Assembly (NCBI RefSeq): GCF_000516985.1
Contig: NW_006917102.1
Span: 962,643 to 1,026,642 of the forward strand
Origin: Pestalotiopsis fici W106-1
Lineage: Eukaryota; Ascomycota; Sordariomycetes; Amphisphaeriales; Sporocadaceae
Length of the DNA: 64,000 nucleotides
Direction of reading: 5' to 3'
Shown here: positions 35,534 through 44,951 of the stretch, piece after piece
Position numbering within the stretch: the stretch's first letter is position 1
How the letters are laid out: each line of letters starts with the position of its first letter
Notes under the pieces: model-generated
Databases searched by the model: none
Seen by the model: the letters and a program-made list of their open reading frames with translations, nothing else
What the model was told of the DNA's origin: nothing
Program-made: the position numbers and the translations under genes

Positions 35534-35712
35534 ATTGACACTTCACCTTTTCGGTAAATAGAAGAGGATTGGAAGCAGTAAGAGAAATATTATGTCATTC
35601 GCTCTATATTAGGGGTCGAGTCTCCGCTATCGCCTAAGCATATATGTAACAGAAGGGCCCGTCAATCGTAGAGCTCAATTCTCCAATAGTCATTGCATCT
35701 GCTAAGAACCCC
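35534..35712 (-). repeat. Tyrosinase 3' end and flank, partner of 31662-31881
   Basis: Last coding bases and 3' flank of the tyrosinase gene; the same region occurs in diverged form 3.9 kb upstream in the same orientation. Confidence 0.75.
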
Positions 35713-36894
35713 ATGTCGACAATCGTTTCCAAAGTGCCGTTGGCGGATGGAGGTGCTATATCGAGATTAGCATATGTCTCTTGCCAGCAACGTATACGCC
35801 AAACAAAAAGAAAGAAAGAAAGAAAGAAAGAAAACTTACAATCTCTGATTGTCAGCGTGTCCGAGACCTGCTTTGTCCTCACATCCTGATCAAGTCCCTG
35901 CCATAGACTCCAGATGCGATCAATCTGAGCGTGGTGAAACAGAAAGTAGGGATCCTGCGCGCTGGCCCAAAGGTCATCTTGTAAGCCTCCGATAACTGTA
36001 TGGCCGCTGCCATGCATGCCACCCTGCAAAGACTCTACAACGTCGGTGTGGCTCTGCATATCGGGCTGGATCATTGCGTTGGTGACGTTGTCATAGGACA
36101 GATATTGTTGGATATACCATTCGCGAAAATCGCGGGTAAGGCAACGCTCGTTCAACTGCAGGCCATCCGAGATTGGTGCGCCATGAGGACCGAGCGAAAC
36201 GGTGAAATTAACAAAGGGTCCAGAAGTGATACAGCCACCACCGGAACCCGAAGTGACTGTGATGTTGATGATGTCCGGAGTGGGAATATAGATGAATGAC
36301 GTGTGGTTCGTTGCGACGCCGTTACCAGATATGGATGTGTCGCTTCCGTCAAATAGAGGGTGCTCGGATATGGTGTCAGTAGAGGACCAATCCCAATATG
36401 GCTGGGTGCCGGTGTAGCCACATTCGTCACGCAGGGCGCTTTCGTACAACCATGTGTAGTATCGATGCCATGTGAAGAAGTAACTCGTCCAGTGGATCGT
36501 GGAGGTTTTGTTGACGTGCAGGGCGCCAAAGTCGTCGAAACGGCTACGAACTCCTGGTGCCGCAGATGCAGGCGTAATAGGCTTTGCGTTCATGAGGCAT
36601 TTGACAGCGTCAATGTAGTCTAGTCTCTCCTCCGAGGTCAGAGTTGCCCTGAATGTCGATCAGTATCACTGAAGTATTTTATTCGGGAGTTCTTTAGGCG
36701 ACGACAAACCATTCTTTGCGGACAAGTACGTTTTCGGATGTACATGAACTCGAAGACGATCTACCAGCCAAGATAGCTTGTATATTTTGGGTGGAATTCT
36801 GGACAAGTGCATCCAACGTGCTGTTTGTGGACGCTGTAGTCGTTTCAAACAGAATCGATATGATGGCACAAGATAGGGGGATTATTGACTTCAT
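35634..36894 (-). CDS. Secreted tyrosinase (copper monooxygenase)
   Basis: Three exons (36894-36710, 36648-35840, 35755-35634) give 371 residues; all phases agree, though the first donor is GTTTGT. A signal-like N-terminus (MKSIIPLSCAIISILFETTT) precedes VRKEW and the CuA site with three His (FGALHVNKT, TIHWTS, FTWHRYYTWLYE). The CuB site has GGMHGSGHTV and DPYFLFHHAQIDRIW. GYTGTQPYWDWSS is typical of the fungal short secreted branch, and no C-terminal cap domain follows. The enzyme oxidises phenols to quinones, for pigment or secondary metabolism. Intron 2 carries a (CTTT)n microsatellite. A decayed 3' copy lies at 31662-31881. Frame intact. Confidence 0.9.
35806..35833. repeat. (AAAG)n microsatellite in tyrosinase intron 2
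   Basis: About six AAAG units just inside the donor of intron 2 (CTTT on the coding strand, acting as part of the intron's pyrimidine tract). Probably length-polymorphic. Confidence 0.85.
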
Positions 36895-37011
36895 GGCTGC
36901 GTTGTGGAAAACTAGATATCGAGATTACTAATTCCCTTAGGGTGTCAGATGAGAAAGGTCTTGCTTGTAGAATTTGTCCAGTTCCAGGCCTTACTGAGGG
37001 TTGAATAACAG

Positions 37012-37020
37012 TTTATATAT
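37012..37020 (-). promoter_or_regulatory. TATA box of the tyrosinase gene
   Basis: On the minus strand ATATATAAA occurs about 118 bp before the tyrosinase start codon at 36894. Confidence 0.4.
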
Positions 37021-38140
37021 GAAAATGTATCTGTTCGTGCCTCCCAGGCCAGCGCCGGATTCCATAATGACTCTTGCACGTGCCTACCACTCATTGCTGA
37101 TGACAAAGCCTCCATTGCGTGCCAAGATATGATATGCGAATGACTTGGAAGAGATTATTAACATGTAAATAAGCTCATTGACACTCCACAATTAAAGGTC
37201 AAAACTAGAATTGTATGCATCTCGGTCAGACTATCTACGACCTGCAGCATATTGCAAGGAATCCATTTAGTTGAATCCCACGATATAGACGATTCAAGGG
37301 CAAATTCGTAGCTGCAAGCGATCCACTAACGTTGCAACGTCTCGTATCATAAGCAGGAAGCGGAACCGAAATTCAGGTACTAGCCTGCTACGCAGTAAAT
37401 TCCTTCAGACTAGCCTGAGCCCGGTATAGTGCTCCCGCTTTTACGCTATATATTAAGCATATCGCGGCACTTATTACCCGGTTTGCGCTTGCACATGGCG
37501 ACGGCAGGGGTCAGATACCCGGCACTCGGATGCATCGCACCCATCACTTGAGAATCTAGATGCCAGACCGCGATTCACGAGCTGCATGAACGACAACGGT
37601 TACACCGATGTACCTCGGGACGTAAGAGGCTGAACTGGAATCCCTGACTTCTCATTACTTACTAGACTGCCCAGATCGTAATTGTCTTCATGACCGGCAG
37701 CAGTTTGCCACGCGTTATATCACCTTGTAACGCTTGAGTTTGGTGCAGAGCATCCCACTTTTGCGATATGGCTCAGCGGTGGTTATACAAAGTAGGCCAA
37801 GTTCCCGCTCCCTGTCAAGTATTCGACCGAGCTCCTATTCATATGGGGCAGATTAGTTTTGCCGCAAACTCGCAGCCAAAAATTGCACAACTGGCATACA
37901 CTGAAGCCACCTATAAGTGGAGATTCACTGTACATCATACTGTGTATACAAAACTAGATCTCACCCGTCTGACCATAGTATAGCGACGCAACGCCACTGG
38001 GCAGCTCGTCTAAAGCAGTGAGAGCTGGGGAATTTATTACACCTTCCGTGGTATATAGTGAACTAAACTTGGTCTAATATGATAGGGAAGATATAAAGAA
38101 ACGAATTTGTGTGCACGGCAAGAAGTAGTTCGTGCCGCGG

Positions 38141-38170
38141 CCCGGACTTTGCCCATGGGCAATGCCCGGG
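38141..38170. repeat. 30-bp imperfect palindrome
   Basis: CCCGGACTTT followed by GCCCATGGGC and AATGCCCGGG form a nearly perfect palindrome centred on CATG. It could bind a dimeric factor or be a chance GC-rich inverted repeat. Confidence 0.6.
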
Positions 38171-38777
38171 CGCTAACTAGGTACATAGTATGTGCGGCTC
38201 GGGTGGACCGGAGTGAACCCATAAACGAACGATATCTTCAACGTTCCCGGCCGAGCATGAAATGTAGCTCCTGGTGCTACGTCCTGTTAGAAGTGTCTGC
38301 CAGAGCCGTAGAGATTAGACTGTTATACAATTGACTGTATTGCAAGCACCGAATTCTCGTGACAGTCTAACTTATATAAAGTTACAAGGAAAAGGTACCG
38401 AAGAGCTTTCTAGAGCTACTTAGGATATTTCATTTTGCTGAAGTCAACTATTCTGCTGTCATCCATTGCGTGGTCAAAATTCATCTGAATCTTGTGTGCC
38501 CCCACCCTTACTGGGGGTCACCGTGGCGCATCGCAAATAATCACTATGCGACCTGGAAGTCTAGATAGAGCTTTGCAGGGTTCACAGATATTAGGATAAT
38601 CATTTACCCACAGACGATGAGCTCACGTAATCCGATCTAACCCCGATCGAAGTAATCCAAAATATGTCGCTTAGTGTTACGAAATGGCCAAGACATGGTG
38701 CTCGACTAAAAAGTCCCACTAAGGCTTGATCCAACATCATCAGTACAATTTGTCTGGACAAGATATCTTCAAGTTTC

Positions 38778-38950
38778 CTATGCTCTAATAGTGTTGCGTA
38801 TTTCAACATACATCACTTCGTGTCCTTCAACTACCCGATGGCCGGGCATGAAATCTGCCTTCAATCCATCCAGGGCATTATCGAAGTGTGACAACCTCTG
38901 CGTTTTGTCCAAGACTCTGGAGGAACCTTGTTTTTTCCGTCATCGGCTTT
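38778..38950 (-). pseudogene. HET-domain gene relic, C-terminal piece
   Basis: Minus-strand codons read LSHFDNALDGLKADFMPGHR then VVEGHEVMYVE and a stop. This parallels the C-terminus of the intact HET-domain protein at 40289-41869 (KALSHLKISMGDLQVYM, then RVVEGHEVMYVE). No HET domain is found upstream (39-39.5 kb), though a 134-codon ORF (38981-39385) of unknown nature lies there. A remnant of a tandem paralogue. Confidence 0.7.
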
Positions 38951-40288
38951 CTGCGAGTGCCGATGAGATCAAGAGATGAGTTATTGCCGGGCCTTGGTTA
39001 CCCACAAAACAGGCAAGTGGCGGATTGGTACCACGTTGAGCCTGAAGCCATCTGTTCCGGACTGCGAACGTTGCTGAATAAGGCCTGTACGTTTGCTCGT
39101 TCCCACCTCGTTTAGGTACCATTGGGACAACCCGGTATGAGAATAGACTTTATTTACCTTGAGCATATTGATAAGTGAACCTTCCCGCTTGGTCGAAAGT
39201 TTTAGCTCATTTCCAATCGAAGCATGACTGTCATTGTTTTCTGGCATGTTTCTTAATTGGATCCAACCATTCTGGTGCTTATTTGCATCAAAGAATTCGT
39301 CGGCATTCTGATTTTCCGGTAAATACCTCGCGTGTAGTTTCGCGTTATACCCAAAAGTTGTGGCGGAATCTTGATTTTTGGGCAAATGAGTATGAGAAGT
39401 AAAGAGGCAAAATCGTGGTTCAAGACGTGAAGAGTTTCCTTCATGTTTCCTCTCACAAGAAACCTACCACAATGGTTGCATTGTAAGCAATTGTAACATA
39501 GGCATGGATTGTCGAAAAGCATACCGCTTCAGATAGCACCGCATAAATCTTCCAGTCCTTGCAAGAGTCCCTTGTCGGCAAGGGGATGGTCTGTCTGCAT
39601 GGAGGCCCCGATGTTAGCTCTACCAGACAAGTTGTAATCGCTTTTGTTTAGCCGCTGGATGCAGCAAAGATCTTTCAGCTGCTGATATCATCTTTGGCAT
39701 GTAGCACAGTAATGAAAATGTCAAAGTTACTTTGACGACTGTTGCGATTACTTCTGGGGACATTGCGCCATTTATGTTGAATGTTTATGAGTGTGTAATA
39801 TTTGAGCAGCTAAATAATTATCGGAACGCGGAAAGCACGAGGGATCTGAGAAGATTTGGGAGGTTGTATTGATAGATGAGCTCAGAGCTGTCCTGGCATG
39901 GAACTCAATACTATAATGACCACACGATGGATATTGAGATGAGTTTATTATTTCATCCAAAGAATTCATTCTTCTTCATTGCGTTCAGAACATTTACAGC
40001 AACCACAGTTTTATTTGCCCCTCCCTTTCTCATGGTGCGGCTCAGCTTAGCGCCATAAGGCCGAGAACTCCAGATATCACTGTAACAAGTAACACAGCTT
40101 GCTACCACATTAACATTGACTGTATGCAGAGATGTCTGTTTATCAAGAATGAGCGAATCAAAGATCTCAGGGGCGTAGACTGAAGTGATTCATAAAATGC
40201 TACTGAGTCCTACCAATAGCCGAGATATGATGCAAAGGTAATCATATAACCAAAGCTTTATCAAATGAAGTTTCTCCAGACAACACTG
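38951..40288. other. Intergenic with possible further HET-gene decay products
   Basis: No complete gene. The minus-strand ORF at 38981-39385 (134 codons) could be the degraded body of the HET paralogue, but I cannot align it convincingly. Confidence 0.4.
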
Positions 40289-41869
40289 TTAGACTAGCGC
40301 CAACTCAACATACATGACTTCATGTCCTTCAACCACTCGCGTCGTAGGGATCATGTACACTTGCAAGTCGCCCATAGAGATTTTGAGATGTGACAAGGCT
40401 TTTGGTTTACCCTCACCTTTGAAGAAATTGCTGACGTGGCTATATTCTTCATTCGCGCTCCGGAACGACCATTGAACGGGGATTACCCGTACCACCTCAA
40501 AAAGGTAATAATAAGTTTCATGCCCATCACCTGCGGCAACCCAAAACACGAGAAGGACATCGCAAAAGCTCTCAGATCCATTCACCTTCTTGTCTTGTAG
40601 GTATTGTCTAGAAAAGCCAATATGAAAGGCGACCTTTTTGGCCTTCATCGCGTCAATAGCCGATATTCTCCTTTGCGTCGAATGCATCAGTCCATTCGGC
40701 AGAGTGGAATGCAACTGCAATTGGTTTGGCATATTTCCTAGGTAGATTGAACCAACCTGGTGCATATCAGGGATTGCAATCATCTGCGATCTCTCGGCAT
40801 ATCGCTCTATGATGATGTGGTTGTCGAATTGTGGCATGGAAACTTGAAAGAGGCTATAAGGACTGAACCTGAGGTAAGTGTTGGCTCCAATGCGACGGGC
40901 CTGAATCGCGATTGGGTGCAAGATATCTTTGCGATAACATTTGATCGCCACCAAAGGCCGTTCATCTTGGCTCTCCAGCCCACAATTCAGAGATATTCGT
41001 CCATTCCCGAAGAAGGTTGTCGCGCTCTTGTTGTCTATCCCAAAAGTTTTGATGTCGCCACAAGTAGCGAATTCTTTTGGGCATTTGGCGTATAAGCCAC
41101 GATAAGGGAAATTCATGGCGGATTGAAAGTCTGCACACCATGCAAACAAGCTATCATCTTGAGTTTGACTCATGATCTCACTTTGAAGTCGAAGAAATGC
41201 CTTCTCGCCTTCTCCGTAAAGTAAGGGCATATTAACGTCAAATATGCCCAAAAGGCAGTAGGCTGCATCTTCTGTCCGACTCGTCTCTCGATTCGCTGCC
41301 CAACTCATTCGTGCAGCGACACTGACCGTATCGAGTGCTCTTTGACCCCACAGGATTGTCCTCGGAATACCTGTGACGGCTTCAAGTCTGAGACCCATCT
41401 TAACTTTTGTGCCTATTCGAGTCCAATTTCTTCCGTAAAAGACGACTTTCTCCGGAGCAAGAAGCTCTTGCAGCGTCCATCCCCTATAGAACCACCTGCA
41501 ATTCTTCAGGTCGCTCGATCGAACAGAGCCAATTGCATAGAAATCGGCCAAATACGCGTAGCAAATGTCCGCCTTCTTGTACCATCTGTACATTGAGTTG
41601 ATTGCTTCACTCAACTCGGCGCTACTGTCTTTATTGATACAACAAGTATCAATCCATGCATATCGTAGACCGTCATTTCGGGCCTGCTTGCAAGTGTACC
41701 GTATTTTGATGAAGCCTGCCTTGTTCTTGTATGTCTCACCTCGGTTTCCAGAGAGGTCTGCGAAAGTCACCTCTTCGGTGCCCCAGGTGTGGGATAGGAT
41801 CGCATAGCGCACAGGACATTCTCCAATAAAGTATTCGAGCTTGAGGGTGTATGTGTTGATCAAATACAT
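40289..41869 (-). CDS. HET-domain (heterokaryon incompatibility) protein
   Basis: A single exon of 526 residues from ATG 41869 (MYLINTYTLKLEYFIGECPV). The HET domain covers about residues 20-170 with its three signature blocks: YAILSHTWGTEEVTF, LRYAWIDTCCINKDSSAELS and WFYRGWTLQELLAP. The conserved AARMSWAANRETSRTEDAAY and CLLGIFDVNMPLLYGEGEKA region follows. The remaining 230 residues are beta-rich and end RVVEGHEVMYVELALV; no NACHT, WD or ankyrin part is attached. HET domains are related to TIR and trigger cell death on non-self recognition in hyphal fusion; this compact form may be an effector or partner protein. The frame is intact, next to a decayed paralogue. Confidence 0.9.
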   Translation of the reverse strand: MYLINTYTLKLEYFIGECPVRYAILSHTWGTEEVTFADLSGNRGETYKNKAGFIKIRYTCKQARNDGLRYAWIDTCCINKDSSAELSEAINSMYRWYKKADICYAYLADFYAIGSVRSSDLKNCRWFYRGWTLQELLAPEKVVFYGRNWTRIGTKVKMGLRLEAVTGIPRTILWGQRALDTVSVAARMSWAANRETSRTEDAAYCLLGIFDVNMPLLYGEGEKAFLRLQSEIMSQTQDDSLFAWCADFQSAMNFPYRGLYAKCPKEFATCGDIKTFGIDNKSATTFFGNGRISLNCGLESQDERPLVAIKCYRKDILHPIAIQARRIGANTYLRFSPYSLFQVSMPQFDNHIIIERYAERSQMIAIPDMHQVGSIYLGNMPNQLQLHSTLPNGLMHSTQRRISAIDAMKAKKVAFHIGFSRQYLQDKKVNGSESFCDVLLVFWVAAGDGHETYYYLFEVVRVIPVQWSFRSANEEYSHVSNFFKGEGKPKALSHLKISMGDLQVYMIPTTRVVEGHEVMYVELALV

Positions 41870-42591
41870 CGTACTTAACGGTAACCGTTCGCTCCTGTAT
41901 AACGAGCGATTGTGTGAAATCAAATTCAAAATTGAGATTGTCTGGAAGCGGGGTTGAAGTCGACACGAAAAGCACTGGCCCAAGATGTTGGCAACCGACA
42001 AATTACGATGCGGCGGGTATGCACCTGGCCCATGACGAACCAGTCAGATTGCACGCTCAGGTTGTACAGACTTCAGAATATGCACCAATAGTTTCGAAGT
42101 TGAATGGCGCTGCGCCACGATTCTCTGCCATAACGTCTGGACGCTGACCCTCCACCTACCCAGGTCATTTTTTACTGAGTATTGATTTGATCAGGGGCAA
42201 GCCCGAAATGACGTTATCGTCGGGATCGTTGGCAATTTTTACTGATTCGGTATACTAGGTATGCTAGCACTAACACTCGCTATAATCTCACGGCGATGAT
42301 CTAGTCTCGGAGCTAAACTCCAGCGCCGGAGTCGACTATAAATGCCGTGACGGAGGCGGCGTAAATCATTAAGTACCGTAGGCGCGCCGGGTGTACCAAG
42401 CTCTATGATTTCGGCAATACGGCCAATTTTAAGCGCTTTCGGACCCGAAGCATCGAACAATATTTAAAGTGAGTACGCCATCCCAAAACACAGACGCGAG
42501 AGCATTTATTTGTAGACCTCCTTCCTTGTGACATGGACTGTTCTTCCGGTCTAATCCACTCTGAAAAGACAGACTCACAATTATCGCGACA
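41870..42591. other. Divergent promoter region between HET and methyltransferase genes
   Basis: About 720 bp. No gene recognised. Holds the TATA-like site at 42462. Confidence 0.5.
42462..42469 (+). promoter_or_regulatory. TATA-like box of the methyltransferase gene
   Basis: TATTTAAA lies 123 bp before the ATG at 42592. Confidence 0.38.
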
Positions 42592-43518
42592 ATGAGGGAG
42601 GAAACATTCAGGTCATACACACAGGCGCAAGGAGAATCTTACGCGACAGGGCGTCCGGGTTATTCTCCAAAGCTCTTTCAAACCATCATCGATCACCATG
42701 TTGCCACGGGTGGCGAGCTCGGCCTTGTCGTCGACGTTGGCTGCGGTACTGGCCAAGCGACGCAGAGCCTGGCTCCCTTCTTTGCTCAGAGTATCGGCCT
42801 CGATCAATCAGAGGGCATGATTAATTCGGCGCGTGCTTCCATCAAGTCGCCCACCACATCTCTGCGTTTCGAGGTCTCAGCCGCCGAACTCCTGGGCGCG
42901 GATCTGGAGAGCCCAATTGCCGAAAACAGCGTCGACCTGCTGACTGCCGCTACAGCAGCTCACTGGTTCGACATGGGCGGCTTTTGGCGTCGCGCAGCAC
43001 GTGTGCTCAAGCCAGGAGGCACCGTCGCGCTGTGGGCAAGAACACGCGCTTCAGTGAACCCGGTCTTGACACCAAACGGCGCTGCCATTCAGACCGAAAT
43101 GGATAAATTTATCCGTGAGGAAATAGGGCCCTATGCCGTGGTCGGGAACTCATTGACGCGCAATCTCTACATTGACCTGCCGCTACCTTGGGCTCTTGGT
43201 CCTCCTGCAACAGAATTCGACAATGAGACTTTTTACCGAAAAGAGTGGAACAAGGAGCTAGATGGTCTGGGGTCTGATGACATGGGCACGTCAATGACAC
43301 TCAGCACCAAGGAATTTGAAATGGCAACGGCGACAAGCAGCTCTGTCACGAGATGGAGAGAAGCACACCCTGAAGAGGCTGGGACCGAGGAAGACGTGGT
43401 GAGAAGAATGACAAGGCGTATAGAGGGCCTCTTGCACGAGGCCGGGGTCAAGCCTGGAGAGGAGTTCATTCACGGTGAAGTGGCAATCATTTTGCTGATG
43501 GTGAAGAAGCGATCATGA
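42592..43518 (+). CDS. Class I SAM-dependent methyltransferase
   Basis: An intact single exon of 308 residues. Motif I VVDVGCGTGQAT (about 46-57), GLDQSEGMINSARA (motif II region), a motif with AHWFDMGGFWRRAARVLKPG and the following beta strand GTVALWAR fit the methyltransferase type 11 fold seen in trans-aconitate methyltransferase-like and Crg1-like fungal enzymes. The N-terminal SYTQAQGESYATGRPGY is characteristic of this group. It is soluble and cytosolic, transferring a methyl group to a small acid or secondary metabolite; the substrate cannot be told from sequence. Confidence 0.9.
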   Translation: MREETFRSYTQAQGESYATGRPGYSPKLFQTIIDHHVATGGELGLVVDVGCGTGQATQSLAPFFAQSIGLDQSEGMINSARASIKSPTTSLRFEVSAAELLGADLESPIAENSVDLLTAATAAHWFDMGGFWRRAARVLKPGGTVALWARTRASVNPVLTPNGAAIQTEMDKFIREEIGPYAVVGNSLTRNLYIDLPLPWALGPPATEFDNETFYRKEWNKELDGLGSDDMGTSMTLSTKEFEMATATSSSVTRWREAHPEEAGTEEDVVRRMTRRIEGLLHEAGVKPGEEFIHGEVAIILLMVKKRS

Positions 43519-43624
43519 TCAGGCTTATTCGCCCCATGCCTGCCGTCACCTATCTATAGAGAATTTTTATGTGCCGACATTGCAATAATTCATATCGATT
43601 TTCACTCGATCATTCTGACGTCAT

Positions 43625-43711
43625 TCACAATATGGTCGCATTGCGCCAGCTATCGCCTGGCACGGGCAAACCGAGACATTGGCCGGTAAAGTTCACCACC
43701 GTGAAATGGCC
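43625..43711 (-). pseudogene. 28-codon C-terminal relic shared with 55235-55322
   Basis: On the minus strand GHFTVVNFTGQCLGLPVPGD then SWRNATIL and a stop. The same peptide with three conservative changes ends the small ORF at 55235-55429. Changes are partly synonymous, so both derive from a coding ancestor. Upstream coding sequence is missing here. Family unknown. Confidence 0.7.
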
Positions 43712-43828
43712 GTGTGCATAACTAAAGATGTAAGGTTCTATAGATTCAATATGGCTATTTACATAATACCATATTCTCAGATTTCTTTTTAAGAAAGAAT
43801 TTGTGGAATGTCACGGGTTTGAAATTAT

Positions 43829-43864
43829 GGAAATCTATGATTTTGAAGCATTCTATAGATTTCC
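43829..43864. repeat. 10-bp perfect inverted repeat
   Basis: GGAAATCTAT and ATAGATTTCC flank a 16-nt spacer in AT-rich DNA. Could be a terminal remnant of a small element; no target-site duplication recognised. Confidence 0.6.
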
Positions 43865-43970
43865 CACTATAAATCAGTGGAGCCCCCCTAAAGCCCGGAT
43901 TTTAGACCGCTATAGCCCACATTCAAAATATTGCGCCGTATTCTCCGAGGTGTGATACGATTTGTGTTGA

Positions 43971-44215
43971 TCAAGGTGGTGCTTTCCTATTGGAGTTTAA
44001 ACTGGTCTGATATTGGTGTCAATTGTGTGATGTATTGATCTATGTTCTGCGCCTCTTAGTTTTGATGAGGTGTACGCTTATTTGGGTGGCCCCGGCTAAT
44101 CCCCGGGAGGTCCCGTACATCTATCTGGACTCCATGGCGTTGATCCGTGTGCTCAAGCACACCCCAGTGTATGGGAACCATAATCCACCATCTGACAATT
44201 TGCTTACAGCCTGAA
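43971..44215 (+). repeat. Dispersed repeat, copy 2 (partner at about 15856-16105)
   Basis: Same orientation and order of shared blocks as copy 1, with mainly transition differences (for example GACGAGGTGCATG versus GATGAGGTGTACG). Confidence 0.78.
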
Positions 44216-44359
44216 ACTCTACAAATCCTTTTGATTTTAGAAATCTAGAAATCTAAAAAAAAGTAAAAATGTTCAAAATTACGTATTCACGCGAACTGAA
44301 AAAAGTGCATATTTCTAATAACTTTGGTTATAATATTATGGCTGTTCAAAAGTGGACCA

Positions 44360-44553
44360 TTTTGGTGTGATTTTGGTGTAAATCTGATCGATTGGCCTTT
44401 TTTTTTNNNNNNNNNNNNNNNNNNNNNNNNNNNNNNNNNNNNNNNNNNNNNNNNNNNNNNNNNNNNNNNNNNNNNNNNNNNNNNNNNNNNNNNNNNNNNN
44501 NNNNNNTTTTGGTGTGATTTTGGTGTAAATCTGATCGATTGGCCTTTTTTTTT
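44360..44553. other. 100-N assembly gap with identical 47-bp edges
   Basis: N occupies 44407-44506, exactly 100, the conventional unknown-size filler. The 47 bp before it (44360-44406, beginning TTTTGGTGTGATTTTGGTGT, ending in T9) reappear exactly right after it (44507-44553), where the T run reaches 20. The two contig ends therefore probably overlap at a homopolymer and the gap may be artificial. Confidence 0.92.
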
Positions 44554-44951
44554 TTTTTTTTTTTGGTGTGGCATGGCTGTATACGGAAGTCGGTAACCGG
44601 TCACAGCTCCACAGCGTATACGCTGTTGATAGTTGATATCCATCTAAACTTTCAATAGCAGGAAGGTCGTACTATCTCATTCATTTGATCTTGAATGCCT
44701 CTTTTGCTATAATGCAGCGCGTTTGTTCGTATTTGAGCATTGCTTTCAACAATCCCACCATAGCAGCCAACTCGTGCGAGGTGCAGTCAACGCTGGTCGT
44801 GCCCACAGCCCATAATGATATACGAAGACTCTCGGCCATCACCATTAAATAGAATAATTCAGAGACTTGTCATTTTATAATCATACTTGTCTTCAATTAC
44901 ATCAAATTACTTCAATATGCAGTCAAAATGCTTTTAGAAGATGGCGACTTT

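Larger units (their letters stand above)
36895..38777. other. Intergenic, no gene recognised
   Basis: About 1.9 kb. Contains the tyrosinase TATA box and a palindrome (separate entries). Short ORFs show no features. Confidence 0.5.
43519..44951. other. Repeat-rich, AT-rich intergenic block with assembly gap
   Basis: Holds a short coding relic (43625-43711), an inverted repeat (43829-43864), a dispersed repeat copy (43971-44215) and an N gap with duplicated edges (44360-44553). No intact gene. Confidence 0.7.

Noticed and set aside
38981..39385. 134-codon minus-strand ORF next to the HET relic
   Set aside because: Could not be aligned to the intact HET protein; kept as unexplained rather than called a gene.
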